A stretch of DNA of 35,157 nt from an uncultured Pelagibacteraceae bacterium (GCA_902537055.1 CACAZW010000011.1:1-35157); one strand, 5' to 3'. Positions 1 to 8,300 are shown, counted from the first letter of the stretch. Translations and numbers: made by a program. Notes: generated by a model from the sequence alone, not told the origin.

Positions 1-56
1 TAATCAGTGGCTTATCCGATTGATAAAGTTTTTCTAAATACGGGTTAAATTTAAGT

Positions 57-1277
57 TTATGCGATTTGTGGTCTTTCAATTGGCTTCTCTTTTATAGGTA
101 AATGTATCAAACCAGCAAAAATAGATAATGCGATAGATATGTACCAAGCATAATCAAAATTGCCGTTAAGTTCATAGAAAACTCCACTCAAATAAGCTCC
201 TAAAAAAGATCCAATTTGATGACTTACAAAAACAATTCCATATAATAATCCGATATATTTAGTTCCAAATACCTTGCCTATTATTCCATTTGTTGGTGGA
301 ACTGTTGATAGCCATAACATTCCAAATGTTATTCCAAAGATTACTGAATTAAAAACACTTGGTGGTAGGAATATGAAATAAATAATTGATACTCCTCTTA
401 GTAGATAAATTGCACTTAATAAAATTTTTTGACTGTATCTAGTTGCAAGATATCCGCTTGTAATTGTTCCAACCATATTAAAAAGTCCAATTAAAGCCAA
501 AACCATTGCTGCACACCAATCTGGTAATCCTTTATCAATCATGTAAGTGGGTATATGAGTTGCTACTAAAGCAATGTGCCAACCGCATACAAAGAAACCT
601 AAAGTAAGATAGATGTAACTTTTATTTGAAAAAGCCTCTTTTAAAGCTTCTCTAGCTGTTTGATTGTTATTTTGATTTGTACCAACAGGTATTTTTGGTG
701 TTGAAACAAATAATGCTACAATTAATCCTAGACCTAAAAAGAAACAAAAAAATAACATTGTATTTTCCCACCCATGTTCAACAAGTGAATATCTAGTGAT
801 TAGTGGTGATATAAAATATCCAAAAGATCCTGCTGAAGTTACTATTCCTGTTGCTATTGTCCTGCTTGAAACTGGGAAATGTTTTGCAACAACTGAAACA
901 GGTATACTGATAGCTGTAGATCCCAGTCCAACACCAACTAATATTCCTATTGTTATAGTAAAATAATAACCAGTATTAAAACCTGAATAAAACAATAAAA
1001 TTGCTAACAAATAAAAAACAAAACCAATAAAGATTGCAATATTTCCACCATACTTATCGGTAATAATTCCAAACATAGGACTGAAAACACCCCACAATAA
1101 GAGCTGTAATCCCATTGTAAAACCGAACTGTGTTATGGTAATATCTAAATCAGTTGCAAAATCAAAATAAAACATTCCAAACGTTTGTCTTATTCCTAAT
1201 GCAATAATAACAACAACAGATGCAGCTATTACAGTAACTAATGCTTTTTTTGTCGGAAAAAATTTGGTGTCATTCAT
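57..1277 (-). CDS. MFS transporter, MCT/OFA-like
   Basis: A 406-residue polytopic membrane protein with about 12 hydrophobic segments and a hydrophilic central loop (around residues 200-220, Asn/Gln-rich), the layout of the major facilitator superfamily. The N-terminal stretch GIRQTFGMFYFDFATDL and the loop GIITDKYGG (the MFS loop 2-3 motif) resemble the monocarboxylate/oxalate-formate-type branch. The start ATG overlaps the stop of the upstream cystathionine lyase gene by four bases (ATGA), so the two are probably co-translated. The substrate cannot be read from the sequence; the pairing suggests a small organic acid or a sulfur amino acid product, which is inference. Confidence 0.85.
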   Translation of the reverse strand: MNDTKFFPTKKALVTVIAASVVVIIALGIRQTFGMFYFDFATDLDITITQFGFTMGLQLLLWGVFSPMFGIITDKYGGNIAIFIGFVFYLLAILLFYSGFNTGYYFTITIGILVGVGLGSTAISIPVSVVAKHFPVSSRTIATGIVTSAGSFGYFISPLITRYSLVEHGWENTMLFFCFFLGLGLIVALFVSTPKIPVGTNQNNNQTAREALKEAFSNKSYIYLTLGFFVCGWHIALVATHIPTYMIDKGLPDWCAAMVLALIGLFNMVGTITSGYLATRYSQKILLSAIYLLRGVSIIYFIFLPPSVFNSVIFGITFGMLWLSTVPPTNGIIGKVFGTKYIGLLYGIVFVSHQIGSFLGAYLSGVFYELNGNFDYAWYISIALSIFAGLIHLPIKEKPIERPQIA

Positions 1278-2452
1278 CTTATAGATTTAATAGCCTGTTT
1301 AATGTCAGCAATCAAATCATTTGGGTCTTCCAAACCGATATGTAATCTTATAATATGTTCGTTATTACTCAGCTTTGTGTAGCTCCTGTTGCCCAGTGCC
1401 AATTTGTCTTGATATAAAGCAAGACTTTCAAATCCTCCCCAACTGTAACCATGGGCAAATAATTTTAATTTATTCAAAAATTTTATTACAGAGTTTTTAT
1501 TTTTAGAAATAATTTTTACACCCATTAACCCAGATGATCCTGAATAATACTTTTTCCACATTTTGTATTGTTTAATGTTTTTTTTAATTGGGTAAAAAAC
1601 CTCTTTAACTTTTTTTTGTTTGCTCAAAAAATTAGCTACCTTGATGGTATTTTCTTGATGTTTGTCTAACCTAATATCCAACGTTCTTAATCCTCTCATA
1701 ATTAAGTAGGCATCATCAGGGCTTAGTCTTAAACCAACTGCTTTTTGACTTAATTCCACCTCTTTAAAAAGTCTTTTTTTAATAGCTAAACTGCCACCCA
1801 TAACATCTGAATGACCAGAGTAATATTTTGTCGCTGAAACTATAGACATATCAAAACCTAAGTCTAAAGGCTTGATTAAATAAGGTGTTCCCCAAGTGTT
1901 ATCTATAGCTGTATAAATATTCTTATTCTTAGCAAAAGATAATATTTTTTTTAAATCTTGAAATTCAAATGTGTTACTTCCTGGGTTTTCAACAAAAATA
2001 AGTTTAGTCTTATTTGTAATTTTTTTTTTTAAGTCATCTAAGTTTTTTGGATCATAAAAAACTGCTTTAATATTGAATTTTTTTAAATAGTCTTCGGTTA
2101 AAAATCTTGTGGGAGAGTAAACTGAGTCCGTTATAATTATTTCATCACCAGGTCTTACAACACTAATCACTCCAAGAAAAACTGCACCAAATCCTGTTGG
2201 TGTTAAATAAACTTGATAAGCATTTTCAATTTTTCTTAATAGTTCTTGTAGTGCAAAAGTTGTTGATGTTCCTTTTCTACCATAATCAAAATTTTTGCTT
2301 AAGGGATTTTTTTTATAATTACTTTGTGTTTTCTTTATATCTTGAAGAGTTTTAAATATTATTGTTGAAGCTCTTACTACTGGCGGATTAACTGACTGAT
2401 TTTGATAATCTTTTCCTACTTGTTTTAAAAAAGTTTTAACTGAATTAACCAT
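1274..2452 (-). CDS. metC: Cystathionine beta-lyase (PLP Cys/Met metabolism family)
   Basis: A 392-residue fold-type I PLP enzyme of the trans-sulfuration family. Visible marks are YGRKGT (57-62, phosphate-binding Tyr/Arg), the cofactor-stacking region TPTGFGA (84-90), IDNTW (183-187, Asp for the pyridine nitrogen) and the Schiff-base lysine K209 in SATKYYSGHSD. The length and the YYSGHSDVMGG sequence fit cystathionine beta-lyase, which splits cystathionine to homocysteine, pyruvate and ammonia in the cytoplasm. Related gamma-synthases and gamma-lyases share the motifs, so exact specificity is not proven. It is first in a two-gene unit with the MFS transporter downstream and is divergent from the tiny ORF at 2528. 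Confidence 0.85.
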   Translation of the reverse strand: MVNSVKTFLKQVGKDYQNQSVNPPVVRASTIIFKTLQDIKKTQSNYKKNPLSKNFDYGRKGTSTTFALQELLRKIENAYQVYLTPTGFGAVFLGVISVVRPGDEIIITDSVYSPTRFLTEDYLKKFNIKAVFYDPKNLDDLKKKITNKTKLIFVENPGSNTFEFQDLKKILSFAKNKNIYTAIDNTWGTPYLIKPLDLGFDMSIVSATKYYSGHSDVMGGSLAIKKRLFKEVELSQKAVGLRLSPDDAYLIMRGLRTLDIRLDKHQENTIKVANFLSKQKKVKEVFYPIKKNIKQYKMWKKYYSGSSGLMGVKIISKNKNSVIKFLNKLKLFAHGYSWGGFESLALYQDKLALGNRSYTKLSNNEHIIRLHIGLEDPNDLIADIKQAIKSIR

Positions 2453-2472
2453 AAAAAAATTGATTAGTTATA

Positions 2473-2500
2473 TTGACAATGCTATATCCCTCAAATAAGT
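2473..2500 (+). promoter_or_regulatory. Candidate promoter for the small basic ORF
   Basis: A perfect -35 hexamer TTGACA lies at 2473-2478 in the short divergent gap. An AT-rich -10-like stretch (AAATAAG) follows after about 16-17 bases. The -10 match is weak, so the call rests mainly on the -35 box and on the position about 30 bases before a strong Shine-Dalgarno sequence. Confidence 0.3.
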
Positions 2501-2527
2501 CAATAAAATTGTAAAACTAAGGAGATT

Positions 2528-2611
2528 ATGGGATACCCTAAAAAGCATAGAGGCCGAAGAAAAATGGGCTCTAAAAAAAGAAGAGCAAGAAAAAAGAATA
2601 AGAAAAAGTAA
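2528..2611 (+). CDS. 27-residue extremely basic protein (Thx-like?)
   Basis: A short ORF encodes 27 residues beginning MGYPKKHRGRRKMG and ending in a Lys-rich tail. Ten Lys, six Arg and one His are present and no acidic residue. AAGGAG lies at 2519-2524, three bases before the ATG, and a TTGACA box lies further upstream. The composition and the MG...poly-Lys layout recall the small ribosomal protein bTHX, which is also about 26-27 residues and wraps rRNA, but I see no convincing residue-by-residue match. An RNA- or DNA-binding role is inference. It converges on mnmA, with a six-base gap and no terminator. Confidence 0.55.
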   Translation: MGYPKKHRGRRKMGSKKRRARKKNKKK

Positions 2612-2617
2612 AATTAA

Positions 2618-3736
2618 TTATTCTTTAATCCAACCACCACCAAGAACTTTGTGACCATATTGGTCTTTTTTATAAAAGACACATGCTTGTCCAGGTGAAA
2701 TACCATCTTCAGAATTATCTAAATTTACCTCAGCATCATTCTCGTTTATAAAATTTACATTGGCGCTTAATAACTTTCCTGTAGACCTAACTTTGACTAA
2801 TATATTTTCATTTAATTCGTTTTTATCGGATAATAGATTAATATTTTTTAAATTAATTTTCTTTTTTCCTAGATGTTCTCTTCCTCCAACAATTATCTCA
2901 TTATTTTCTGCATCAATTTTAATTACATATAATGCCTCTTTGTCTGCTACCTTAATTCCTTTTCTTTGACCAATAGTAAAATTTATAATTCCATCATGAA
3001 CGCCTATTACTTCACCATTTAGATTTTTAATATTACCTTTTTTTAAAGAATCTGGCTTAAACTTTTTTATTACTGATGAATAGTCTCCGTTAGGAACAAA
3101 GCATATATCTTGACTATCTGGCTTATCTGCAACATTTAAATTTAATTTTTTAGCAATTTCTCTAGTTTCATTTTTTAACATTCCACCTAATGGAAATCGT
3201 AAATAATTTAATTGCTCTCTTGTAGTATTAAATAGAAAATAACTTTGATCTCTATTTTCATCTACTGCTCTATACATATTATTTTTTTCATTTATTGTTA
3301 TATTTTTTACATAATGACCTGTAATCAAGGCATCAGCATTTAAATCTTTAGCAACTTCATACAAATCTTTAAATTTGACTGTTTGATTACACTGTACGCA
3401 TGGTATTGGAGTTTCACCTTTTAAGTAACTTTCTACAAAATTATCAATAACACCTTGCTTAAATTTATTTTGGTAATAAAGAATTTTATGATCAATATCT
3501 AATTTATGAGCAACTCTTTTTGCATCTATAACGTCTTGGCCTGAACAACATACTTTTGATTTAACAACTTCTTTACTATCATTGTATAGTTTTAATGTTA
3601 TGCCGGTAACATTATATCCTTGCATTTTCATCAAACCTGCAACTGTAGATGAGTCTACACCACCAGACATAGCTACAATTACTTTTGTATCAGACGGTTT
3701 CTTATCTAATCCAATTGAGTTTAACTCTAAATTCAT
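2618..3736 (-). CDS. mnmA: tRNA-specific 2-thiouridylase MnmA
   Basis: A 372-residue enzyme that activates U34 of Lys/Glu/Gln tRNAs with ATP and inserts sulfur to give s2U34. The PP-loop SGGVDSS sits at 24-30. The catalytic cysteines are visible as C113 in IPCVQCNQ and C212 in [12 protein letters not shown], matching the conserved Cys pair of the family. The motifs GHYVKN (140-145), FTIGQRKG and the C-terminal GQACVFY are also typical. The length is normal (about 360-380). The ATG at 3736 leaves a short N-terminal extension of about 17 residues before the PP-loop strand. It faces the DUF3553 gene divergently across 41 bases. Confidence 0.95.
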   Translation of the reverse strand: MNLELNSIGLDKKPSDTKVIVAMSGGVDSSTVAGLMKMQGYNVTGITLKLYNDSKEVVKSKVCCSGQDVIDAKRVAHKLDIDHKILYYQNKFKQGVIDNFVESYLKGETPIPCVQCNQTVKFKDLYEVAKDLNADALITGHYVKNITINEKNNMYRAVDENRDQSYFLFNTTREQLNYLRFPLGGMLKNETREIAKKLNLNVADKPDSQDICFVPNGDYSSVIKKFKPDSLKKGNIKNLNGEVIGVHDGIINFTIGQRKGIKVADKEALYVIKIDAENNEIIVGGREHLGKKKINLKNINLLSDKNELNENILVKVRSTGKLLSANVNFINENDAEVNLDNSEDGISPGQACVFYKKDQYGHKVLGGGWIKE

Positions 3737-3777
3737 GTGGTGGTATTTATACTCATTTCTATTATAAGTAAAATCAA

Positions 3778-3945
3778 ATGATTTTAGATTTTGAACCAGG
3801 TGATAAAGTTATAAATCCTAATAATAAAGATTGGGGTATAGGACAAGTACAGTCAATTATTAAGGAAAAAGTAACTGTAAATTTTGAAAATGTGGGAAAA
3901 AAAGTTATCAATGCTAAAAATATCGAATTAGAAAAGTTAGAATAA
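3778..3945 (+). CDS. DUF3553 small protein
   Basis: A 55-residue ORF. The pattern [10 protein letters not shown]...[11 protein letters not shown] followed by [13 protein letters not shown] matches what I remember of the DUF3553 family, a small all-beta (SH3/KOW-like) protein common in alphaproteobacteria and of unknown function. Its stop is immediately followed by the ATG of the CysQ-like gene, so they form one unit. No signal peptide or membrane segment is present; it is probably cytoplasmic. Confidence 0.75.
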   Translation: MILDFEPGDKVINPNNKDWGIGQVQSIIKEKVTVNFENVGKKVINAKNIELEKLE

Positions 3946-4716
3946 ATGAATCAAATCGAAATAAAAGGAATTATTGAAAAGTTGATTGATACTTTTTTGT
4001 ATGCAGGGAAAGTTTCATTAGAATTAAGGGAAAAAGGATTAACAAAAGAAATTAAGGAAGATAATACGCCTGTTAGTAATGGTGATCTCGAAGTAAATAG
4101 AATTTTAACTGAAAAAATAAATGATTTAACTCCTCAAATACCTATTGTATCAGAAGAAACTAGTCATAATAAATCCAAGAAAGATTTAAAAAATTTTTGG
4201 CTAATAGATCCAATTGATGGCACTTATGATTATATTAATTATCTTGACGAATTTACTCTAAATGCTGGTTTAATAATTAATAATCGAGCAGTAGCAGGTA
4301 TAATATATGCACCCGCTAAAAATAGATTATTTTATTCTTATGAGAAAGGTTGTTCATTTGAAATAATTAATAGTCAACATGTAAAATTAGACTGTTCAAT
4401 AATTTCAAATAATAAACTTAAATTTGTATCATATTCAAATAAACTAAAACCTGAAATTAATAAAATTTATCAAACAATGAATGTTAGCGAATTTAAAAGG
4501 ATGAAAAGTTCTTTAAAATTTTGTGTAATAGCTTCAAATGAATACGACGGCTATGTTGCAGAGCCTAGAGCATGTGAATGGGATATAGCAGCTGGGCATG
4601 CTATTCTTGAAAATGCAGGGGGTATAGTTACAGATTTTGAGGGAAATGAAATACTTTATGGAAAAGAAAATTTTAAAAATCCTAGTATAATTTTGAAAAG
4701 AAATAAAAATATATAA
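3946..4716 (+). CDS. cysQ: CysQ-like 3'(2'),5'-bisphosphate nucleotidase (inositol monophosphatase family)
   Basis: A 256-residue phosphatase of the inositol monophosphatase superfamily. The metal-binding sequence LIDPIDGTYDYI and an upstream acidic motif SEE (IVSEETSHN) are present. The C-terminal CEWDIAAGHAILENAGG is the second metal and substrate motif and is closest to CysQ, which removes the 3' phosphate of PAP formed in sulfate activation. In a genome that may use reduced sulfur the substrate could be another nucleotide or sugar phosphate. It is cytoplasmic, starts directly after the DUF3553 stop, and ends with a TAATG overlap into the next small gene. Confidence 0.8.
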   Translation: MNQIEIKGIIEKLIDTFLYAGKVSLELREKGLTKEIKEDNTPVSNGDLEVNRILTEKINDLTPQIPIVSEETSHNKSKKDLKNFWLIDPIDGTYDYINYLDEFTLNAGLIINNRAVAGIIYAPAKNRLFYSYEKGCSFEIINSQHVKLDCSIISNNKLKFVSYSNKLKPEINKIYQTMNVSEFKRMKSSLKFCVIASNEYDGYVAEPRACEWDIAAGHAILENAGGIVTDFEGNEILYGKENFKNPSIILKRNKNI

Positions 4717-4865
4717 TGAGTGAACAATTAAGAATAATATTAATTATAATAGTTTCTGTATCAATTTTTGGATTAATAGTATTTGTGATGGTAAAAAACT
4801 ATATCAAAAGCAAAATTCAATATTATTTAGAAGAAAAGAATAAAAAATCTAAAGAAGATTTATAA
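4716..4865 (+). CDS. Small single-span membrane protein
   Basis: A 49-residue ORF whose ATG overlaps the cysQ stop (TAATG at 4714-4718), so translation is probably coupled. Residues 6-26 are almost entirely Ile, Leu, Val and Phe, a single transmembrane helix. The rest is a charged, Lys/Glu-rich helical tail. The 3' end overlaps the end of recX on the other strand by 17 bases. I do not recognise the family. Confidence 0.6.
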   Translation: MSEQLRIILIIIVSVSIFGLIVFVMVKNYIKSKIQYYLEEKNKKSKEDL

Positions 4866-5412
4866 TTTTTAAATATTCTTCTTTATCTAGCTCCATTACT
4901 CTTCTGGAAACTTCAAAATCAAATCCGGATCTTGCTAATATACCAATATCTTTTTTATAGAATAAAGGTCTATTATCTTCAGTTCTTGAAGGACCAATTC
5001 TTTTTTTTTTACAAACTTTTATAGCTGAAAAAAAATCTTGGTCTTCATTCTTTTCATTAATTTGTTCAATTGTATTTTTTATGTATTTTTCTCCAACTCC
5101 TTTGCTTATTAAATAATTTCTAATCTTATTTATTGATGAACCTCTTTGGATTAAACTTTTTGCTTTTGTTTCTGAATAAAATTTATCATTTATAAATTTA
5201 GATTTTTCTAAATCCTCAGCTACAATCTCGATTAAATCCGAAATATTGCTTCTTTTAACGTTATCAACTTTAGATCTTAAATATTTCTTTAAAAGATATG
5301 TTTTTAGCTGTTGTTTTGAAGGTGCAAATTTTTCTACATAATTAAGTGCAAAGTTGCGCATTTCATCAATTGTCGCTTCTAAATTTTTTTTTTTATTTTT
5401 TATAGGAATCAT
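4849..5412 (-). CDS. recX: Regulatory protein RecX
   Basis: The protein has the three-helix repeats of RecX, a modulator of RecA filaments. Examples are ALNYVEKFAPSKQQLKTYLLKK near the start, FINDKFYSETKAKSLIQRG in the middle and a C-terminal GFDFEVSRRVM. The frame stays open to an ATG at 5451 (200 residues), but that start would overlap the divergent gene at 5440. The ATG at 5412 gives 187 residues beginning MIPIKNKKKN, which fits the family better. Distance from recA is unknown. The 3' end overlaps the tiny membrane protein gene. Confidence 0.8.
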   Translation of the reverse strand: MIPIKNKKKNLEATIDEMRNFALNYVEKFAPSKQQLKTYLLKKYLRSKVDNVKRSNISDLIEIVAEDLEKSKFINDKFYSETKAKSLIQRGSSINKIRNYLISKGVGEKYIKNTIEQINEKNEDQDFFSAIKVCKKKRIGPSRTEDNRPLFYKKDIGILARSGFDFEVSRRVMELDKEEYLKIINLL

Positions 5413-5439
5413 TATTGCATTTAATATAATATAACCCTG

Positions 5440-5913
5440 ATGATTGAACAAATATCTGCATTTTTTACAGTAGAAATGATCTATATGTGGTTGAATATAG
5501 GTGTAATACCTTTTTGGTTAATGCTTATTATTTTTCCACAAACTAAAGTTTGTGGTTTATTTGTTACATCAATAATTCCAACATTTATTTTGGCAAGTGT
5601 TTATGTTTATTTATTATATATATTCTTTTTTGCCGGATATGATTTTGATAAAAACTTTATTTTATATTTAAGTTTTTATGATCTTGCTGAACTTTTTGAG
5701 AATAATGAGTTTTTAATTTTATTTTGGACTCACTTCTTAGCTATAAATTTGTTTTGTGGATCTTGGATTGTTAGAGATAGCCAGAGGTTTTATATGTCAA
5801 AAATTCTAGTCTTTTTTCCTTTAATAATCACATATTTTATTGGTCCTTTAGGATTATTTATATACTGGGTGATAAGAATTTTTTTCGCAAAGAGAATAAG
5901 TTTATTTGATTAA
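5440..5913 (+). CDS. ABA4-like (DUF4281) integral membrane protein
   Basis: A 157-residue protein with four hydrophobic segments. The central HFLAINLFCGSWIVRDSQ and the C-terminal ITYFIGPLGLFIYWVIR closely follow the ABA4-like family, named after a plant protein needed for neoxanthin synthesis and also present in proteobacteria and cyanobacteria, where its role is unclear. In a marine bacterium a link to carotenoid or retinal metabolism is possible but unsupported by neighbours here. The start is close to the divergent recX start, so the two share a very short promoter region. It converges with the rhodanese gene three bases later. Confidence 0.7.
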   Translation: MIEQISAFFTVEMIYMWLNIGVIPFWLMLIIFPQTKVCGLFVTSIIPTFILASVYVYLLYIFFFAGYDFDKNFILYLSFYDLAELFENNEFLILFWTHFLAINLFCGSWIVRDSQRFYMSKILVFFPLIITYFIGPLGLFIYWVIRIFFAKRISLFD

Positions 5914-5916
5914 TTT

Positions 5917-6303
5917 TTATTTCTCTACTTTAAAGCCACTGCTCTTCATTTGAGAAAAGCCTCCGTCTATATGTGAAATTTTTTCAAACCCCATGTCTTT
6001 CAATGATTTTGTAGCTAGTGCAGATCTTAATCCACCTGCACAAAATAAAACCATTTCTTTGTTCATATCTATCTTGCCTTCTTTAAAGTAAGGACTATCT
6101 GGATCCATCCAAAACTCCAACATTCCTCTAGGAATGTGATGAGAATTTTCTATTCTTCCCATTTTCTCAAGTTCTCGAATATCTCTTATATCAATTAAAT
6201 TGCATTTATCACTGTTTACCATCTCTAATGCTTCCGCTGGGGAAAGTGTCTTGATTTCTGTCAAAGCTTCTGCGACCAATGTTTGTGCTGATTTAATGCT
6301 CAT
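5917..6303 (-). CDS. Rhodanese-domain sulfurtransferase
   Basis: A 128-residue single rhodanese domain. Visible are the NLIDIRD strand (35-41), the SHHIPRGMLEF motif (54-64) and the active-site loop CAGGLRS with C88 as sulfur acceptor. The six-residue loop after the Cys is typical of active single-domain sulfurtransferases. The physiological sulfur donor cannot be read; thiosulfate or a protein persulfide are usual. The gene is divergent from the peroxiredoxin gene and converges with the ABA4-like gene. Confidence 0.85.
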   Translation of the reverse strand: MSIKSAQTLVAEALTEIKTLSPAEALEMVNSDKCNLIDIRDIRELEKMGRIENSHHIPRGMLEFWMDPDSPYFKEGKIDMNKEMVLFCAGGLRSALATKSLKDMGFEKISHIDGGFSQMKSSGFKVEK

Positions 6304-6346
6304 AAAGGTTTAATACATCATTATAAATTTTAATCTACGATAAAAT

Positions 6347-6796
6347 ATGCCAAATAAAGCTCCTAATTTCAAAATCCCATCAACCAATTCAAAACTTTTA
6401 GAGCTAAAGAAAATCAAAAGTAAATATAAAGTTTTATATTTCTATCCAAAAGATAATACACCAGGGTGCACAGTTGAGACAAAAGACTTCAATTCTCTAC
6501 TTTCACAATTTAAAAAATTAGACTGTGAAGTTATTGGTATTTCTAAAGATAGTATGGAAAGTCATGAAAAATTTAGAGATAAATTTAAAATTAAGTTTGA
6601 TTTGGTAGCAGACGTAAAAAAAGAAGCGATTAAAGCATACAAAGTTTGGGGTAAAAAAAAATTCATGGGTAGAGAATTTATGGGATTAATAAGAAGCACA
6701 TTTTTATTAAAAGATGACAAAATTATTAAAGAATGGCGTTCAGTAAAAGTTAAAGACCACGCAAAAGAAGTGTTAGAATATTTAAAAACAGTTTAA
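6347..6796 (+). CDS. bcp: Bcp/PrxQ-type peroxiredoxin
   Basis: A 149-residue peroxiredoxin that reduces H2O2 and organic peroxides with thiols. The peroxidatic cysteine is C41 in KDNTPGCTVETKD. The usual PrxQ resolving Cys five residues later is absent (Lys there); another Cys, C60 in LDCEVIGIS, is present. It may therefore act as a 1-Cys enzyme or use an atypical partner. The conserved Arg lies in LIRSTFLL. It has no signal peptide and is probably cytoplasmic. A strong terminator follows directly. Confidence 0.9.
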   Translation: MPNKAPNFKIPSTNSKLLELKKIKSKYKVLYFYPKDNTPGCTVETKDFNSLLSQFKKLDCEVIGISKDSMESHEKFRDKFKIKFDLVADVKKEAIKAYKVWGKKKFMGREFMGLIRSTFLLKDDKIIKEWRSVKVKDHAKEVLEYLKTV

Positions 6797-6797
6797 T

Positions 6798-6830
6798 AAA
6801 AAAAGGCCCCATTTACGGGGCCTTTTTATT
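6798..6830. terminator. Bidirectional rho-independent terminator
   Basis: GGCCCC (6805-6810), loop ATTTAC, GGGGCC (6817-6822), with a run of A before and a run of T after. The flanking A/T tracts also pair. It serves both the peroxiredoxin gene (+) and the convergent amt gene (-). Confidence 0.93.
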
Positions 6831-6850
6831 TTAACTTAAGGGAGTTAAAT

Positions 6851-8152
6851 TTAGTCTCTTATTGCGTAAGCGATAACACCAGTTTCGGTAACATCCGTAC
6901 CTTTTAGCTCGGCTTCTTTACTCAATCTTATACCCATTGTATTTTTCATAATTGCCCAAACAATATAGGCAACCACAAATACAAATGCATTAATTGATAA
7001 TACACCGATTAACTGTGCACTAAAGTTTGCATCAGAATTTGTTAATGGAACTGCAAGTGTTCCCCAAATTCCAGCAAACAAGTGAGCAGGTACTGCACCA
7101 ACTACATCATCAATTTTGAAATTGAAAAGAAGTTTAGTTCCAAACACAACTATAATTCCTCCAATAGCACCAATGAATATTGCTGCAATAGGTGCTGGAG
7201 CTAATGGTTCAGCAGTAATTGCTACTAGTCCACCAATTGCACCATTAAGCATTTGTACTACATCAGTTTTGCCAGCTAGTAATCTAGTCATAACTGCTGC
7301 AGCTAAAACACCACCACACGCTGCTAAGTTAGTATTAATAAAGATATTTGATACAGCAACTGCATCATCGAAAGTTCCCATTGCAAGCTGTGAACCACCG
7401 TTGAAACCAAACCAACCTAACCATAAAATGAATACTCCAACTGTAACTAAAGGTATAGATGAAGCTGCAAATGGTTTCATTGGTTTTGCTGCACCTGATT
7501 TATCGAATCTTCCTGTTCTTGCACCCAATAGTATTGCACCTGCTAATGCAGCTGCTCCACCGGTAGAGTGTACAAGTGTCGAACCAGCAAAGTCAGAGAA
7601 CCCTAAAGTAGCTAACCAGCCACCACCCCACTGCCATCCCATGACAATTGGATAAATTATTCCTGATAAAATTGCTGCGAATAAGAAGAATGGCCATAAT
7701 TTAATTCTTTCTGCCAATGTTCCTGATACGATTGAGACTGTTGTAGCACAAAATACCATTTGGAAATACCAATCTGATCCATCCGCATATCCAGTATCAA
7801 CAGCACTCGCGTCAGACCATGGTGTGAACGTTCCTATATATCCACCTTCTGGAATTCCGTAAGCTAGGTTATATCCGACCATCCAGAACATAATTCCAGC
7901 TATTGAATATAAACCGATGTTTTTCGCGCAAATTACAGATACACTCTTAGAAGTTACCATTCCTGATTCTAGCATTGCAAATCCACAAGCCATAAACATG
8001 ACTAGAAAACCACAAACTAAAAATAAAAATGAGTTAAAAATTGCTTGAACTTCTGCGGAGACTGTAGTTTCAGCGAAACCCGTACTTGTCATACTTAGTA
8101 AGAAAATTAAACTTACAAAAGGACTAACAAGTTTTTTTAAATGTTTTGTCAT
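6851..8152 (-). CDS. amt: Ammonium transporter (Amt/MtnB/Rh family)
   Basis: A 433-residue channel-like ammonium transporter. It begins with a cleavable-looking signal peptide (about 27 residues, ending TGFAE), followed by 11 hydrophobic segments. The pore twin histidines are visible in STLVHSTGGAAALAGA and AVPAHLFAGIWGTLAVP. Aromatic gate context AMLESGMV is present near the start. It supplies ammonium for glutamine synthetase. No GlnK/PII gene is adjacent, unlike many bacteria. The Shine-Dalgarno GGAGG lies four bases before the ATG and can pair with an upstream copy, so translation may be controlled by RNA structure. Ends in the shared terminator with bcp. Confidence 0.95.
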   Translation of the reverse strand: MTKHLKKLVSPFVSLIFLLSMTSTGFAETTVSAEVQAIFNSFLFLVCGFLVMFMACGFAMLESGMVTSKSVSVICAKNIGLYSIAGIMFWMVGYNLAYGIPEGGYIGTFTPWSDASAVDTGYADGSDWYFQMVFCATTVSIVSGTLAERIKLWPFFLFAAILSGIIYPIVMGWQWGGGWLATLGFSDFAGSTLVHSTGGAAALAGAILLGARTGRFDKSGAAKPMKPFAASSIPLVTVGVFILWLGWFGFNGGSQLAMGTFDDAVAVSNIFINTNLAACGGVLAAAVMTRLLAGKTDVVQMLNGAIGGLVAITAEPLAPAPIAAIFIGAIGGIIVVFGTKLLFNFKIDDVVGAVPAHLFAGIWGTLAVPLTNSDANFSAQLIGVLSINAFVFVVAYIVWAIMKNTMGIRLSKEAELKGTDVTETGVIAYAIRD

Positions 8153-8181
8153 TTAACCTCCAATGTTAAAAGGAGGTTCAT
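8149..8181 (-). promoter_or_regulatory. amt leader: SD-sequestering hairpin within a 10-codon uORF
   Basis: On the minus strand AACCTCC (8178-8172) can pair perfectly with GGAGGTT (8161-8155), which contains the amt Shine-Dalgarno sequence. The loop is ten bases. The same stretch is an open frame that starts at 8181, runs ten codons through the hairpin and stops with TGA overlapping the amt ATG (ATGA). This geometry could give translation coupling or a structural switch. The uORF has no clear ribosome site of its own, so its translation is uncertain. Confidence 0.5.
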
Positions 8182-8247
8182 ATAATTTAAAATAAATAAA
8201 AACTAATGATTGTTGTTAAAAATAGATATGCAGTTTTTGCATGTAGA

Positions 8248-8291
8248 AACAGCCTATATTAAGAATTTTACCATTCCTAATAGAGGCTGTT
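8248..8291 (-). other. Long stem-loop in the hup-amt intergenic region
   Basis: AACAGCCT (8248-8255) pairs with AGGCTGTT (8284-8291). Inside it TATTA pairs with TAATA and GAAT with ATTC, each separated by a single mismatch, around a six-base loop TTTACC. That gives 17 pairs and two mismatches. It begins ten bases after the hup stop and is followed by a smaller ATGCA/TGCAT hairpin (8228-8242). It lacks a clean U-tract, so it may be a weak hup terminator, an mRNA stabiliser or part of an amt leader RNA. Confidence 0.6.
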
Positions 8292-8300
8292 AAATGAGTT

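Noticed and set aside
1..37. Possible 3' end of a plus-strand gene (frame ends NQWLIRLIKFF at 37)
   Set aside because: Only a dozen codons are visible and two frames end close together, so no gene can be assigned.
5413..5451. 13-residue longer N-terminus for recX
   Set aside because: Would overlap the divergent ABA4-like start and adds a non-family MFNHQGYIILNAI sequence.
7116..7655. 179-residue plus-strand ORF opposite amt
   Set aside because: Antisense shadow of a well-supported gene; Pro/Ala/Ile-rich composition reflects amt codons.
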